Of a stretch of 64,000 bases of DNA, positions 32,132-41,108 are shown in pieces. The notes beneath the pieces were generated by a model. The model ran no database searches, was not told where the DNA came from, and saw only the letters and a list, made by a program, of their open reading frames with translations. Every line of letters starts with the position of its first letter. Position 1 is the first letter of the stretch. The DNA lies in contig NZ_SMRP01000003.1 of NCBI RefSeq assembly GCF_004353915.1, positions 372,001 to 436,000 on the forward strand. Direction: 5' to 3'. This DNA comes from Paraburkholderia silviterrae. Lineage in GTDB: Bacteria; Pseudomonadota; Gammaproteobacteria; Burkholderiales; Burkholderiaceae. A program made the translations under genes and the position numbers.

Positions 32132-33139
32132 ATGAAACGAGTTTTGATTGTCAAAGTGACCTCGCTCGGCGATATCGTCGAGGCGCTTCCGGTCGTGGCC
32201 GATGTCCAGCGCGCATTCCCCGGCGTGAAGGTCGACTGGGCCTCCGACGAGTCGTTCGCCGATATCGTGCGCTGGAATGCCGGCGTCGACCGTGTGCTCT
32301 GCGCGCCACTGCGCCGCTTCAAGAAAGCGCGCCGCTGGAGCGACTTCAAGGCGATCTGGGCGTCCATCTCCGAGTTGCGCGCCGAGCGCTACGACGCGAT
32401 CGTCGATATCCACGGTGTCTACAAGAGCGCGATCATCGCGTTTATCGCGCGCGGGCGGCGTCGTTTCGGCTACCTCGCGCAGGATCTCGGCGAGCGCGGC
32501 GCAGCTTTTGCCTATAACGGCCGCTTCGGCCCGCGTCCGAAGTGCGATGCGTGGCTGGGCATGCGCATCAGCACGGGCGAGGCGCTGGGCTATAAGGTCG
32601 ACACTCCGCCCGACTTCCAGATGCGCATTCCGCGCGACGGCACGGCGCTGCCCGCGCCCGACGCGCCCACGGCGCTGATCTTCCACGCCACCTCGAAGGA
32701 AGAGAAGAAGTGGCCCGTCGAGCATTGGGGCGAACTGTGCCACGCACTCATTGCACGCGGCCTGCGCATCGAATTGCCGTGGGGCTCGGATGCCGAGCAC
32801 GCCACGGCGCGCGAGATCGCAGCGCTCGTGCCCAGTGCGACGGTGCTGCCGCGCCTCACGGTCTCGCAGGTCGCGCAACGCATCGAAGACTGCGCGCTCG
32901 TGGTGGGCACCGACACGGGCTTCGTGCATCTCGGCCACGCGCTGCTCAAGCCCACCGTGATGATCTTCGTCGCAACCGACGCGGAGCATCTTGGCGTGCG
33001 TGCGCCCAACCGCTCGATTTCGGTCGGCGACGGCCACCACGTGCCGCCGGTTGCGGTCGCGCTCGATGCCGTCGATCGCGTCTATCCCGCGCGCGACGGC
33101 GGCGGCGCGGCGAAGGGGCCGCTCGCTACCGCAGCCTGA
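32132..33139 (+). CDS. waaC: Lipopolysaccharide heptosyltransferase I
   Basis: Adds the first L-glycero-D-manno-heptose to Kdo of the LPS inner core. 335 aa, GT9 family. The N terminus MKRVLIVKVTSLGDIVEALPV is the acceptor-side motif with the catalytic Asp13-type residue in LGDI. The donor-side motif is CALVVGTDTGFVHLGHALLKPTVMIF. Other waa genes are not adjacent, which is common in Burkholderia where waaC stands apart. TAAAAT about 60 bases upstream may be the -10. Confidence 0.93.
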   Translation: MKRVLIVKVTSLGDIVEALPVVADVQRAFPGVKVDWASDESFADIVRWNAGVDRVLCAPLRRFKKARRWSDFKAIWASISELRAERYDAIVDIHGVYKSAIIAFIARGRRRFGYLAQDLGERGAAFAYNGRFGPRPKCDAWLGMRISTGEALGYKVDTPPDFQMRIPRDGTALPAPDAPTALIFHATSKEEKKWPVEHWGELCHALIARGLRIELPWGSDAEHATAREIAALVPSATVLPRLTVSQVAQRIEDCALVVGTDTGFVHLGHALLKPTVMIFVATDAEHLGVRAPNRSISVGDGHHVPPVAVALDAVDRVYPARDGGGAAKGPLATAA

Positions 33140-33468
33140 TCTCTGCCACGCGCGCTCACTTCGCGGCGTCCTTCTCGGGGCGCCGCTTTCTCCCCGTTCT
33201 CCCGCTGCTTGCCCGCTGTTTTCCCGCTGTTTTCCATTACATAGTTGTTAAAAGTGTCGCCGTTGCGTGGAGCGCCGCGCGCCGACAGCGCGCCGGCAGC
33301 GCGTCTGCCTGCGAGGTGTTGCGCAGCCTGTAACACTGGCCACACCGCTACTTACAAATTGCAACGCCTCAGACGCTCGCCGTCGTGTTCAATCCAAAGC
33401 GTCCGCAGCCCGCATGGTCCATGCAGGGCAAAGCCGGACAACAGATATTGACTCGACGGGAGAACGAA
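33140..33468. other. Intergenic region after waaC
   Basis: These 329 bases between waaC and the 40-aa lipoprotein gene contain no credible protein frame. An AT-richer stretch around 33230-33255 (TACATAGTTGTTAAAAGTG) could hold a promoter for the lipoprotein, but I cannot fix hexamers. Confidence 0.5.
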
Positions 33469-33591
33469 GTGAAACGATTGACGCGTACCCTGATTGCAGG
33501 TGCATTGCTCGCAGCGGCGCTGGGCGGGTGCGTCGTGGTGCCGGCGGGTGGCTATTACGGCGGAGGCTACCACCACGGCTATTACTATTGA
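33469..33591 (+). CDS. Tiny lipoprotein (40 aa), Gly/Tyr/His-rich tail
   Basis: A GTG start at 33469 follows GGGAG by six bases. The signal MKRLTRTLIAGALLAAALGGC ends in a lipobox LGGC, and the mature chain begins CVVVPAGG and continues with Tyr, Gly and His only. It parallels the 36-aa lipoprotein at 30255. Families of such miniature lipoproteins occur in Burkholderia, generally without function. An in-frame extension to 33385 lacks a ribosome-binding site. Confidence 0.6.
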   Translation: MKRLTRTLIAGALLAAALGGCVVVPAGGYYGGGYHHGYYY

Positions 33592-33620
33592 TGAGGCTCC
33601 CGTGGGGCGCGGCGGTGCGC

Positions 33621-33800
33621 TCAGGCGAGCAGCAGCTCGACAGCGACCACCGCCGCGATGGCCGCGGCATTGGCAAGCAACGCCTCCAGCACGACTGAGC
33701 GCCAGCTTGCCGTGCGCAGGCGGAAGGCCAGGACGAGTGAGATACCCAGCGCGAGTGCGATCATCAGCACGATATCGGCGTTGCTCAGATGCAGGCTCAT
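33621..33800 (-). CDS. Small inner-membrane protein, unknown function
   Basis: 59 aa with two membrane segments (IVLMIALALGISLVLAF and LLANAAAIAAVVAVELLLA) separated by a basic loop (RLRTASWR). ATG 33800 has GAGGT five bases upstream. Convergent with the 40-aa lipoprotein gene and downstream of the MHS transporter after a terminator. I do not recognise the family. Confidence 0.55.
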   Translation of the reverse strand: MSLHLSNADIVLMIALALGISLVLAFRLRTASWRSVVLEALLANAAAIAAVVAVELLLA

Positions 33801-33872
33801 CGTTGACCTCGCTGGCAGACAGACGCGGACTTCGTCCATTCGAGTATAGGCACGCTGGTCTCGCTCGCGAAC

Positions 33873-33911
33873 AAAAAAGCGGAATCCGCCTCGCGGACTC
33901 CGCTTTTTTAT
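33873..33911. terminator. Terminator downstream of the MHS transporter
   Basis: AAAAAAGCGGA...TCCGCTTTTTT folds into a long stem with an inner TCCGC/GCGGA pair. It lies 114 bases past the transporter stop on the minus strand, with T-runs on both sides. Confidence 0.75.
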
Positions 33912-34024
33912 TGCCGGTGCGTTGCCGGGCGCACATGGCCCGGCACACCTGGGTGAATGACTGCGCTGCGTATGCGCGCCGCGATTGAACGGCGCCGTTC
34001 ATCCCCGCAGTTCAGCGCTGTCTT

Positions 34025-35341
34025 TCAGGTCAGCGACGTGTGACGCGTCTCGCGCATGCACAGGACGCCGAAGAGGCTCACGCCGGCCGCGATCGACACA
34101 TACGCGCCGACCCACGAGAGGCCGCCGTGCGCGGCGAGCACCTGCGCAATGTACGGCGCCACCGATGCGCCCAGGATGCCACCGAGGTTGTACGCGACAC
34201 CCGCGCCGGTATAGCGCACGCTCGTGGGGAAGAGCTCGGGCAGCAGGGCGCCCATCGGCGCGAAGGTGGCGCCCATCAGGAACAGCTCGATCACGAGGAA
34301 CAGCAGCACGAGCGGCAGCGAGCCGCTGCCGAGCAGCGGCTGCATCGTGAAGCCCGAGAGGATGGCCGCAATGCAGCCGACGATCAGCACAGGCTTGCGG
34401 CCGAAGCGGTCGGAGAGCCAGGCCGAGATCGGCGTGGCGATGCCCATGAACACCACCGCAATGCAGAGCATGCCGAGGAACGTCGGGCGCGGGATATGCA
34501 AGGCGCTCACGCCGTGCGAAAGCGAGAACACGGTTGCGTTGTAGAACAGCGTGTAGCAGACCACCATCGCGAGCGCACCGAGCAGCGTCGGCCGCCAGTG
34601 CTTCGAGAGGAGCGCTGCGACCGGCACGCGCACGCGCTCCTCGCGCTCGATGGCGGCCTTGAACGCGGGCGTTTCGGCAATCTTCAGGCGCACATAGAGG
34701 CCCAGCGCGACGAGCACCGCCGAGACGATGAATGGCACGCGCCAGCCCCAGTCGCGGAACTGCTGGTCGGAGAGCGTGGAGGCAAGGCCGAAGAACAGGC
34801 CGTTCGAAGCGAGAAAGCCCACCGAGGGCCCGAGTTGCGGAAACATGCCGAACCAGCCGCGCTTGCCTTGCGGCGCGTATTCGGTCGCGAGCAATGCCGC
34901 GCCGCCCCATTCGCCGCCGAGACCGATGCCCTGGCCGAAGCGCAGCACGCACAGCAGAATCGGCGCGAGGCTGCCGATCGCGTCATAGCCGGGCACGAAG
35001 CCGATCAGCGTGGTGGAAACACCCATCACGAGCAGCGAGGCGACGAGCGTCGATTTGCGGCCGATGCGGTCGCCGAAATGGCCGAAGATGAACGAGCCGA
35101 TCGGCCGCGCGACGAACGCGATGCCGAACGTCACGAACGCGGAGAGCGCCTGGGCCGTGGCCGAGCCGTGCGGGAAAAACACGGGGCCGATCACTAGCGC
35201 GGCGGCCGTTGCGTACACATAGAAGTCGTAGAACTCGATCGCGGTGCCGATGAAGCTCGCGAAGATCACGCGCGCGGTGCTTTGCTGCTTCGCTGCGTTC
35301 GCCTGATCGGCGCTCGCGGGCGAAATGGGAGAAGTGGACAT
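34025..35341 (-). CDS. MFS transporter, MHS (metabolite:H+ symporter) subfamily
   Basis: 438 aa, twelve membrane segments. MHS signatures: ASFIGTAIEFYDFYVYATAA in TM1, the loop motif GHFGDRIGRKSTLVAS, and RFGQGIGLGGEWGGAALLATEY in TM4-5. Close relatives carry shikimate, alpha-ketoglutarate, proline/betaine or dicarboxylates; the substrate here is unknown. ATG 35341 follows GGAGAC; the frame extends 87 codons further upstream with unconvincing sequence. It stands alone between terminators. Confidence 0.85.
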   Translation of the reverse strand: MSTSPISPASADQANAAKQQSTARVIFASFIGTAIEFYDFYVYATAAALVIGPVFFPHGSATAQALSAFVTFGIAFVARPIGSFIFGHFGDRIGRKSTLVASLLVMGVSTTLIGFVPGYDAIGSLAPILLCVLRFGQGIGLGGEWGGAALLATEYAPQGKRGWFGMFPQLGPSVGFLASNGLFFGLASTLSDQQFRDWGWRVPFIVSAVLVALGLYVRLKIAETPAFKAAIEREERVRVPVAALLSKHWRPTLLGALAMVVCYTLFYNATVFSLSHGVSALHIPRPTFLGMLCIAVVFMGIATPISAWLSDRFGRKPVLIVGCIAAILSGFTMQPLLGSGSLPLVLLFLVIELFLMGATFAPMGALLPELFPTSVRYTGAGVAYNLGGILGASVAPYIAQVLAAHGGLSWVGAYVSIAAGVSLFGVLCMRETRHTSLT

Positions 35342-35803
35342 CGATGGGTCTCCAATTGTTGTAACGCGCACTGACGCGCAGCATGGGGCACGAAATGCGG
35401 CGCAGGCGTCCCTGTTCAGGATTCGAAGCCCGGCGGACTGGCGCCATGGCCGAGTGGCCTCAGGTCCCGGGCGCACCAGCGGCGCGCCGTCCGCGTATGC
35501 CCTGGCGGCATCTTTGCGCAGGCAACGATTCGTCAGTATGCGTCGCGCAGCACCGGCTGTGTGCGCGACGCGGAAACCGGCGGGGCGCGCGCGGATAAGC
35601 ACGAGCGGGCACGAGCGGGCACGAGCGGTGGCCGTGCGGCGCTCGGGCAGCGCATTGGCGCGGCGCGGGTGGCGCCAGGCAATGTGCGTGGCCGGTCAAA
35701 TGCCGGCGGGGGATAGCGAAAAATTATAACGACCGTGCGCAACGCGCAGCAAGGCTCCAGCAAGCCCGGCGCGCGGGCCTTGCAAGGCGTGACGCTACGG
35801 GCC
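35342..35803. other. Intergenic region with a triple 10-bp repeat
   Basis: This 462-base stretch between the MHS gene and the TonB-C-like lipoprotein gene has no credible gene. It holds three direct copies of GCACGAGCGG (35599-35628). The remainder is ordinary GC-rich sequence. Confidence 0.5.
35599..35628. repeat. Three tandem copies of GCACGAGCGG
   Basis: Three head-to-tail 10-bp units, identical throughout. They lie outside coding sequence, so copy-number variation would be free. Confidence 0.7.
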
Positions 35804-36340
35804 TCAGTTGAAGTTCTGCGCTTGCGGCGAGGCGAGCGTGCGCAACTGGAACTTGCCGTTGTCGTTGAAGAGCCAGTCTTCGAACAGTTCGATCTGGCCG
35901 ATGGAGTTGAGCAGATGCGTCGGCGGCGGGGGCAACGGCGCCGAGCGGCGCAGCGTGACGAGCGCGGTGGCTTCGGCGTCGTAGTCGCCATTGGAGCGGT
36001 AGACCGACGATTTCGTGATCTGCCCGTCGCGATTGACCGTGAATGAGACCACCACGAGCGAGCGCAGCATGGCTTGCGGCGTGCCCTGCAGCACATAGGA
36101 CGGATTGCGCTCGACGATGCGCTTCGCGACGGCGGCGCGATAGTCGTCGAGTGCGGCGCTGTTGATTGCCTGAGGCGGGATGACCAGCAGCGGCCGTGGC
36201 GGCGGTGTGATCGTGCAGGCGCTCGCGAGGGCGAGCAGCAAGAACGGGACGAAGCGCTGCAACAGGCGTTTGCAGGCGGATGTTTTGCCGGGAGCGCTCA
36301 CGGCTGCAAGGCCGCTGCGCGGACGGACGCGGATGAGCAT
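35804..36340 (-). CDS. Lipoprotein with TonB-C-like domain
   Basis: About 178 aa from ATG 36340. A basic N terminus, a hydrophobic stretch FVPFLLLALASAC with lipobox ASAC, and then a proline-rich TITPPPRPLLVIPP. The rest resembles the TonB C-terminal fold (VVVSFTVNRDGQITKSSVYRSNG, then DAEATALVTLRRSAPLPPPP). Proteins with this layout are usually annotated as energy-transducer TonB family, but with a lipid anchor instead of a transmembrane helix and no ExbB/D nearby a TonB role is doubtful. A TTG start at 36400 would add 20 residues; I prefer 36340 although no strong ribosome-binding site precedes either. Confidence 0.6.
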   Translation of the reverse strand: MLIRVRPRSGLAAVSAPGKTSACKRLLQRFVPFLLLALASACTITPPPRPLLVIPPQAINSAALDDYRAAVAKRIVERNPSYVLQGTPQAMLRSLVVVSFTVNRDGQITKSSVYRSNGDYDAEATALVTLRRSAPLPPPPTHLLNSIGQIELFEDWLFNDNGKFQLRTLASPQAQNFN

Positions 36341-36495
36341 GGCGAGCAGGCTCGAATGCGAAACCAGATTCGAGCTTAGTCGAAACGCGTGGGGTTTCAA
36401 TCCGCAGTCACCCGCGTCGTGAATCCGGGTGCGTGATCATGGCCGCCAGGGAGCTGGCCGCGCGAGGCAAACGACAGGAGAGGCGTATCGAGCGC

Positions 36496-36708
36496 TTATT
36501 CGACAGGGAACTGCGCGCACGGATCTGCGGCCACGGTGGCGCAGGCGTACGAGTACTGGCCGCTCTTCATGAAGAGCTCTTTGCCGACCTCGAGGTTATC
36601 GCGCAGATTGGGCGAGCTTTCCCAGGCGATGTAGCTCGAGCACATGACGGCAAGCAGAACGACGATCGAAAATGCGAATTTTTCAAGCAGTTGGAAGCGG
36701 TGCGGCAT
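36496..36708 (-). CDS. Small membrane-anchored protein, unknown function
   Basis: 70 aa. One membrane segment near the N terminus (FAFSIVVLLAVMCSSYIAW), then a polar domain with two cysteines in SYACATVAADPCAQF. AGGGG lies seven bases before ATG 36708. The charged start and single helix suggest a type II inner-membrane protein with a short periplasmic domain. Not recognised. Confidence 0.5.
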   Translation of the reverse strand: MPHRFQLLEKFAFSIVVLLAVMCSSYIAWESSPNLRDNLEVGKELFMKSGQYSYACATVAADPCAQFPVE

Positions 36709-37023
36709 GATGAATCCCCTTAATGCACGGGATTGTACCGCAACACTAGGGTTTGTACCTAGGTATTTGCCTTATAGCTGGCACGATATGTGGCAGCATA
36801 TGTGTATGCGACCCCTAAATTTGGCAAGCTAATTCGGCGCCGGAGACGATATGCCGTCACGATGCGCCGATACGCCTGTGCCACTGGCCGAGCGTGTCGA
36901 ATGGGGGATCTTCAGGCGGTGAGGAAAGCAGGGATGGCGGCCTTTTCGGCTGGCCTGAGCGCTTGTTTGGGATGCGCTGCTTTGTCGAACTTCTGCGGGC
37001 AGGACGCGAATGGGGCGTTGCGC
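36709..37023. other. Intergenic region beside tRNA-Ser(TGA)
   Basis: 315 bases with an AT-rich left end (36730-36840) that may hold the promoter of the 70-aa gene. No gene, repeat or strong hairpin is supported. Confidence 0.45.
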
Positions 37024-37113
37024 TGGCGGAGGCGGTGAGATTCGAACTCACGGAAGGGTTACCCCTTCGCCGGTTTTCAAGACCGGTGCATTCAACCACT
37101 CTGCCACACCTCC
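37024..37113 (-). tRNA. tRNA-Ser (anticodon TGA)
   Basis: Read on the minus strand, the acceptor GGAGGTG pairs with CGCCTCC (one G-U). The anticodon stem CCGGT/ACCGG encloses CTTGAAA with anticodon TGA (complement at 37077-37079). A long variable arm (GAAGGGGTAACCCTTC) and the T-arm GTTCGAATC follow, and CCA is encoded (complement at 37024-37026). Confidence 0.95.
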
Positions 37114-37179
37114 GGAGCCGCGCATTGTAACCCGAAACGCTCGTGCGCCGGCAGCCCCCGAATCATCTCGATTTGAGCA

Positions 37180-38397
37180 TCAGGCCGGCTCTTTGAGAAA
37201 CAGCTCCTGCAAGTCGTTGAGAAAGCGCTGGCCTAGCTCCGTGGGCACGATCTTCTCGTAGTCGCGTGCGATCAGGCCACGCTTTTCCGCTTCCTGCAGC
37301 GCGGGTTCGATCGTCGTCATCGGCAGCCCCGTGCGCTCCATGAAGCGATGCACCGGGAAGCCTTCCACGAGCCGCAGCGCGTTGAGCATGAACTCGAACG
37401 GCAGATCGCGCGCGCTCACTTCGTGTTCTTCCTGGATCGGCTTGCCCGCGCGGGCCTCTTCGATGAATGTGGCTGGATGCTTGTAACGCATCTGGCGCAC
37501 GATGCGGTTCGGGAACGACAGCTTCGAGTGCGCGCCCGCGCCAATGCCCAGGTAATCGCCGAAACGCCAGTAGTTGAGGTTGTGGCGGCTCTGCCGGTTC
37601 GGCTGCGCGTACGCCGACACTTCGTAACGCCCGAAGCCCGCCTCGGTCGTGCGCGCGTGGATCCACTCCTGCATGTCCGCCGACAGGTCGTCGTCGGGCA
37701 CGGCGGGCGGGAACTTCGCGAACAGCGTGTTCGGTTCGAGCGTGAGGTGATAGAGCGACAGATGCGGCGGTGCGTACGACAGCGCCGTTTCGATATCGGC
37801 CTGGCATTGCGCGAGCGTCTGCTGCGGGAGCGCGAACATCAGGTCGAGATTGAAGTTGTCGAAGGTATTGGCCGCGACCTCCACGGCATGGCGCGCCTGA
37901 GTGGCGTCGTGAATGCGCCCGAGCGCCTTCAGATGCGTTTCGTTGAAGCTCTGGATGCCCACCGAGAGGCGGTTCACGCCGCTCGCGCGAAACTGCGCGA
38001 ACTTCGCTGCTTCGAAGGTGCCGGGGTTCGCTTCGAGCGTGATTTCAGCGTCGGCGTCGAGCGGCAGCAACGCGCGCACATCGGAGAGCAGGCGATCGAG
38101 CCCCGCCGCCGAGAGCAGGCTGGGCGTGCCCCCGCCGATGAACACCGTGTGCACCTGGCGGCCCCAGACGAGCGGCAGTGCCTGTTCGAGGTCGGCGCGC
38201 AGCGCGTCGAGGTAGTCGTCTTCGGGAAAGCGCTCGCCCTTCCATTCATGCGAGTTGAAATCGCAGTACGGACACTTGCGCACGCACCACGGGAAGTGCA
38301 CGTAGAGCGACAGCGGCGGCAGCGAGGTGAGGCGGATGCTGCCTGGCATCGTGAACGACTGGACCACGTCGATGCCGGTTCGATGCTGCTGGCTCAC
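37180..38397 (-). CDS. hemW: Heme chaperone HemW (radical-SAM family)
   Basis: 405 aa. The radical-SAM motif CVRKCPYCDF (C-x3-C-x2-C, then F) marks it as the HemN-like protein HemW, which inserts heme into respiratory proteins; older databases call it oxygen-independent coproporphyrinogen III oxidase. The fourth cysteine found after the cluster motif in true HemN is absent (CDFNSHE). It includes the family segments FIGGGTPSLLS and SVGIQSFNETHLKALGRIHDA. ATG overlaps the rdgB stop by four bases (ATGA). The gene closes the operon rph-rdgB-hemW. Confidence 0.93.
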   Translation of the reverse strand: MSQQHRTGIDVVQSFTMPGSIRLTSLPPLSLYVHFPWCVRKCPYCDFNSHEWKGERFPEDDYLDALRADLEQALPLVWGRQVHTVFIGGGTPSLLSAAGLDRLLSDVRALLPLDADAEITLEANPGTFEAAKFAQFRASGVNRLSVGIQSFNETHLKALGRIHDATQARHAVEVAANTFDNFNLDLMFALPQQTLAQCQADIETALSYAPPHLSLYHLTLEPNTLFAKFPPAVPDDDLSADMQEWIHARTTEAGFGRYEVSAYAQPNRQSRHNLNYWRFGDYLGIGAGAHSKLSFPNRIVRQMRYKHPATFIEEARAGKPIQEEHEVSARDLPFEFMLNALRLVEGFPVHRFMERTGLPMTTIEPALQEAEKRGLIARDYEKIVPTELGQRFLNDLQELFLKEPA

Positions 38398-39056
38398 GCT
38401 ACCTCCTCCAGCCGCGCGAGCAGTTGCCGCAAGGCGATCGCACGATGGCTCGAAGCGTTCTTCAGCGCCGGATCGAGCTCGGCGGCCGTGGCCTCGAGGC
38501 CGGGAATGTAGAAGTACGGGTCATAGCCGAAGCCGTTCTCGCCGCGCGGCGCGTCGAGCACCACGCCATGCCAGCGGCCTTCGGCGATCAGCGGCTCGGG
38601 GTCGTCGGCGTGGCGCACGAGCGCCAGCACGCAGTAGTAGTAGGCGCGGTGGTCGGCGTGTGCCTTGAGGTTTTCGACCAGCAGCGCGTTGTTTGCCGCG
38701 TCGCTTTTCTCGCCGCCCGCAAGCTGCGCGTAGCGCGCCGAATAGACGCCCGGCGCGCCGCGCAACGCGCGCACGCACAGGCCCGAATCGTCGGCGAGGG
38801 CGGGCAGGCCCGTAAGCTTCGCCGCATGGCGCGCCTTGGCGAGCGCGTTCTCGACGAACGTGACGTGCGGCTCCTCGGCTTCGGGCACGTTCAACGCACC
38901 TTGCGGCACGAGCTCGATGCCCGCTGCGCCTAGTAGTGCAGCGAACTCGCGCAGCTTGCCAGCGTTGTTCGAGGCGAGCACGACACGCGAAAGCGCGGCG
39001 GCGCCCGGCGGATTGCCGCCCAGCGCGGCGGCGCCGGTATCAGGCGAATTAGCCAT
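38394..39056 (-). CDS. rdgB: RdgB/HAM1 family XTP/dITP pyrophosphatase
   Basis: Hydrolyses non-canonical purine nucleoside triphosphates (ITP, XTP, dITP). 220 aa, slightly longer than E. coli RdgB through an N-terminal Gly/Pro/Ala extension. Motifs: [17 protein letters not shown], the [28 protein letters not shown] active-site block and [13 protein letters not shown]. Overlaps rph by eight bases and hemW by four. Confidence 0.95.
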   Translation of the reverse strand: MANSPDTGAAALGGNPPGAAALSRVVLASNNAGKLREFAALLGAAGIELVPQGALNVPEAEEPHVTFVENALAKARHAAKLTGLPALADDSGLCVRALRGAPGVYSARYAQLAGGEKSDAANNALLVENLKAHADHRAYYYCVLALVRHADDPEPLIAEGRWHGVVLDAPRGENGFGYDPYFYIPGLEATAAELDPALKNASSHRAIALRQLLARLEEVA

Positions 39057-39789
39057 GCGCGATCCCCAGCGCGGCCTTCTGTTTTTCGATCAGCGCAGCA
39101 ATGCCGCCTTGCGCGAGATCCAGCAGCGCGTTCAATTCATTGCGCGAGAACGGTGCGCCTTCGGCGGTGCCTTGCACTTCGACCATGCCGCCCGAGCCCG
39201 TCATGACGACGTTCATGTCGGTGTCGCATTGCGAGTCTTCGTCATAGTCGAGATCGAGCACCGGCACGCCTTCGTAGACGCCCACCGAGATCGCCGCCAC
39301 GTAGTCGGTGATCGGCGAGCGCTCGATGCGGCCCGTCGCAAGCAGCTTCGTGACGGCGTCGTGCGCCGCCACGAACGCGCCCGTGATGCTCGCCGTGCGC
39401 GTGCCGCCGTCGGCCTGCAGCACGTCGCAGTCGAGATTGATGGTGCGCGCGCCGAGCAGTTCGAGGTCGAACACGGCGCGCATGGCGCGGCCGATCAGGC
39501 GCTGGATTTCCTGAGTGCGGCCGGTCTGCTTGCCGCGCGCGGCTTCGCGGTCGCTGCGCGTGTGTGTGGCGCGCGGCAGCATGCCGTATTCGGCGGTGAG
39601 CCAGCCCTGGCCCTTGTCGCGCAGGAACGGCGGCACGCTTTCGGAGACGCTTGCCGTGCACAGCACCTTGGTGTCGCCGAATTCGACGAGCACCGAACCT
39701 TCGGCGTGCTTCGTGTAGTGGCGGGTGATGCGGACGTCGCGAAGCTGGTCGGCGGCGCGGCCGGAGGGGCGCTGGATGGATTGGGTCAT
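39049..39789 (-). CDS. rph: Ribonuclease PH
   Basis: Phosphorolytic 3'-5' exoribonuclease that trims tRNA 3' ends. 246 aa. N-terminal [38 protein letters not shown] is diagnostic; the phosphate-binding [19 protein letters not shown] and the late [20 protein letters not shown] acidic motif are intact. First gene of rph-rdgB-hemW and divergent from yicC, the same pair that neighbours each other in E. coli. Confidence 0.97.
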   Translation of the reverse strand: MTQSIQRPSGRAADQLRDVRITRHYTKHAEGSVLVEFGDTKVLCTASVSESVPPFLRDKGQGWLTAEYGMLPRATHTRSDREAARGKQTGRTQEIQRLIGRAMRAVFDLELLGARTINLDCDVLQADGGTRTASITGAFVAAHDAVTKLLATGRIERSPITDYVAAISVGVYEGVPVLDLDYDEDSQCDTDMNVVMTGSGGMVEVQGTAEGAPFSRNELNALLDLAQGGIAALIEKQKAALGIAHG

Positions 39790-39935
39790 CGTCGGGTGTG
39801 CGCGAGGGCACGAAGCAGGAAGGGGAAACGCAATTTTACCGCCTTCGCGCGGCGGGCGATGCGCGCTTACTGGGGCGCGAGCGTAGCGCCGGTCGTGGCG
39901 CCAGGCGTGCGCGGCGGTGGCGTTTCCAAAAATGG

Positions 39936-39941
39936 GATAAT
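39936..39941 (+). promoter_or_regulatory. Candidate extended -10 box for yicC
   Basis: GATAAT preceded by TGG (TGn extended -10 form) lies 120 bases before the yicC start in the rph/yicC divergent gap. No -35 is needed in this class; none is evident. Confidence 0.4.
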
Positions 39942-40060
39942 ACGGTTTCTCCGCCCCGCGTCATCGCAAGCACGACACCACGCCGGGCGCCTCGACTTCT
40001 CTTGCCGTGACCCGCGCTTTGCACGAAGCGCGCCGCCATGGCTTTATCGCGAGACGAACC

Positions 40061-40999
40061 ATGATTTACAGCATGACCGGCTATGCCAGCGCCACGCGCG
40101 AGCTCGTAGCGGCATCGGGCACGGGCGGCGCCAGTGTCTCCGTCGAACTGCGCACCGTGAATTCGCGCTTTCTCGATCTGAACTTCCGCATGCCCGAAGA
40201 CGTGCGCGTGTGCGAGCCCACGTTGCGCGAAATGCTGATGACGAAGCTCTCGCGCGGCAAGGTCGATATCCGCATCAACATCCAGAAGAGCGAGCAGGCC
40301 GCCAACGCGGGCGCGCTCAACCGCGATGCGCTCGATCAGCTCGCGACGCTCGAGCGCGCCGTGCTCGAGGCGTTCCCCGAGTCGGGCCGCCTGCGCACCG
40401 GCGAGATCCTGCGTTGGCCCGGCGTGCTGGCGGAAAGCGGCGTGGCGCCCGAGGTGCTGCGCGACGCGGTGCTCAGCTGCGGCAAGCAGGCTATCGCCGA
40501 CCTGATCGACGTGCGTGCGCGCGAGGGTGCGCAGCTTGCCAACATGCTGCTCGCGAACGTCACGGAAATGGAGGCGATCGTCGCGAAGATCACGCCGCTC
40601 GTGCCGGACTTGATCGTCAAGCATCAGCAGAAGATCGTCGAGCGGCTGCAGGAAGCGCTCGGCATCGCCGCGCCGGAAAGCGCGAACGGCAACGGCAATA
40701 TCGGCAATATTTCGCGTGAAGAGATCGCCGAGCGCATCCGCCAGGAAGTGACGATGTACGGCATCCGCATCGACATCGCCGAAGAGCTCTCGCGCCTCAC
40801 CGCGCATCTGGGCGAGACGCGTCATGTGATCGAGAAGGGCGGGCGCGTGGGCAAGCGTCTGGACTTCATGATGCAGGAGCTCAATCGCGAGGCGAACACG
40901 CTCGGTTCGAAGGCCGCAGCGAAGGAACTCGCCGACTCCTCGATGACGCTCAAGCTGCTCATCGAGCAAATGCGCGAGCAGGTGCAGAACCTCGAATAA
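40061..40999 (+). CDS. yicC: YicC/YloC-family endoribonuclease
   Basis: 312 aa. The N terminus MIYSMTGYASATRE is the family hallmark (MTGYG/A-type); the C-terminal part has EELSRLTAHLGETRHVIEKGGRVGKRLDFMMQELNREANTLGSKA, the conserved YicC/DUF1732 region. E. coli YicC is an endoribonuclease that degrades small RNAs such as RyhB. ATG 40061 is chosen over an in-frame start at 40007, which adds a non-conserved leader. It stands at the head of yicC-gmk-rpoZ-rel. Confidence 0.93.
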   Translation: MIYSMTGYASATRELVAASGTGGASVSVELRTVNSRFLDLNFRMPEDVRVCEPTLREMLMTKLSRGKVDIRINIQKSEQAANAGALNRDALDQLATLERAVLEAFPESGRLRTGEILRWPGVLAESGVAPEVLRDAVLSCGKQAIADLIDVRAREGAQLANMLLANVTEMEAIVAKITPLVPDLIVKHQQKIVERLQEALGIAAPESANGNGNIGNISREEIAERIRQEVTMYGIRIDIAEELSRLTAHLGETRHVIEKGGRVGKRLDFMMQELNREANTLGSKAAAKELADSSMTLKLLIEQMREQVQNLE

Positions 41000-41108
41000 G
41001 AACAGCGCGCGGCGTGCATGATCAACTCATGGTGAACCATGTGCGCCGCACGTTCGAAGCAACGCAGCACAGGTCGCAACTCAAGCAGCAACTCAGGAAG
41101 CAACGAAC

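Noticed and set aside
35599..35628. Three 10-bp repeats as a possible mini-CRISPR or iteron array
   Set aside because: Units are directly adjacent without spacers, only three copies, and no cas, rep or par gene is near.
37180..38397. Oxygen-independent coproporphyrinogen III oxidase (HemN)
   Set aside because: The radical-SAM motif lacks the extra cysteine pattern of HemN and gene order with rdgB fits HemW.
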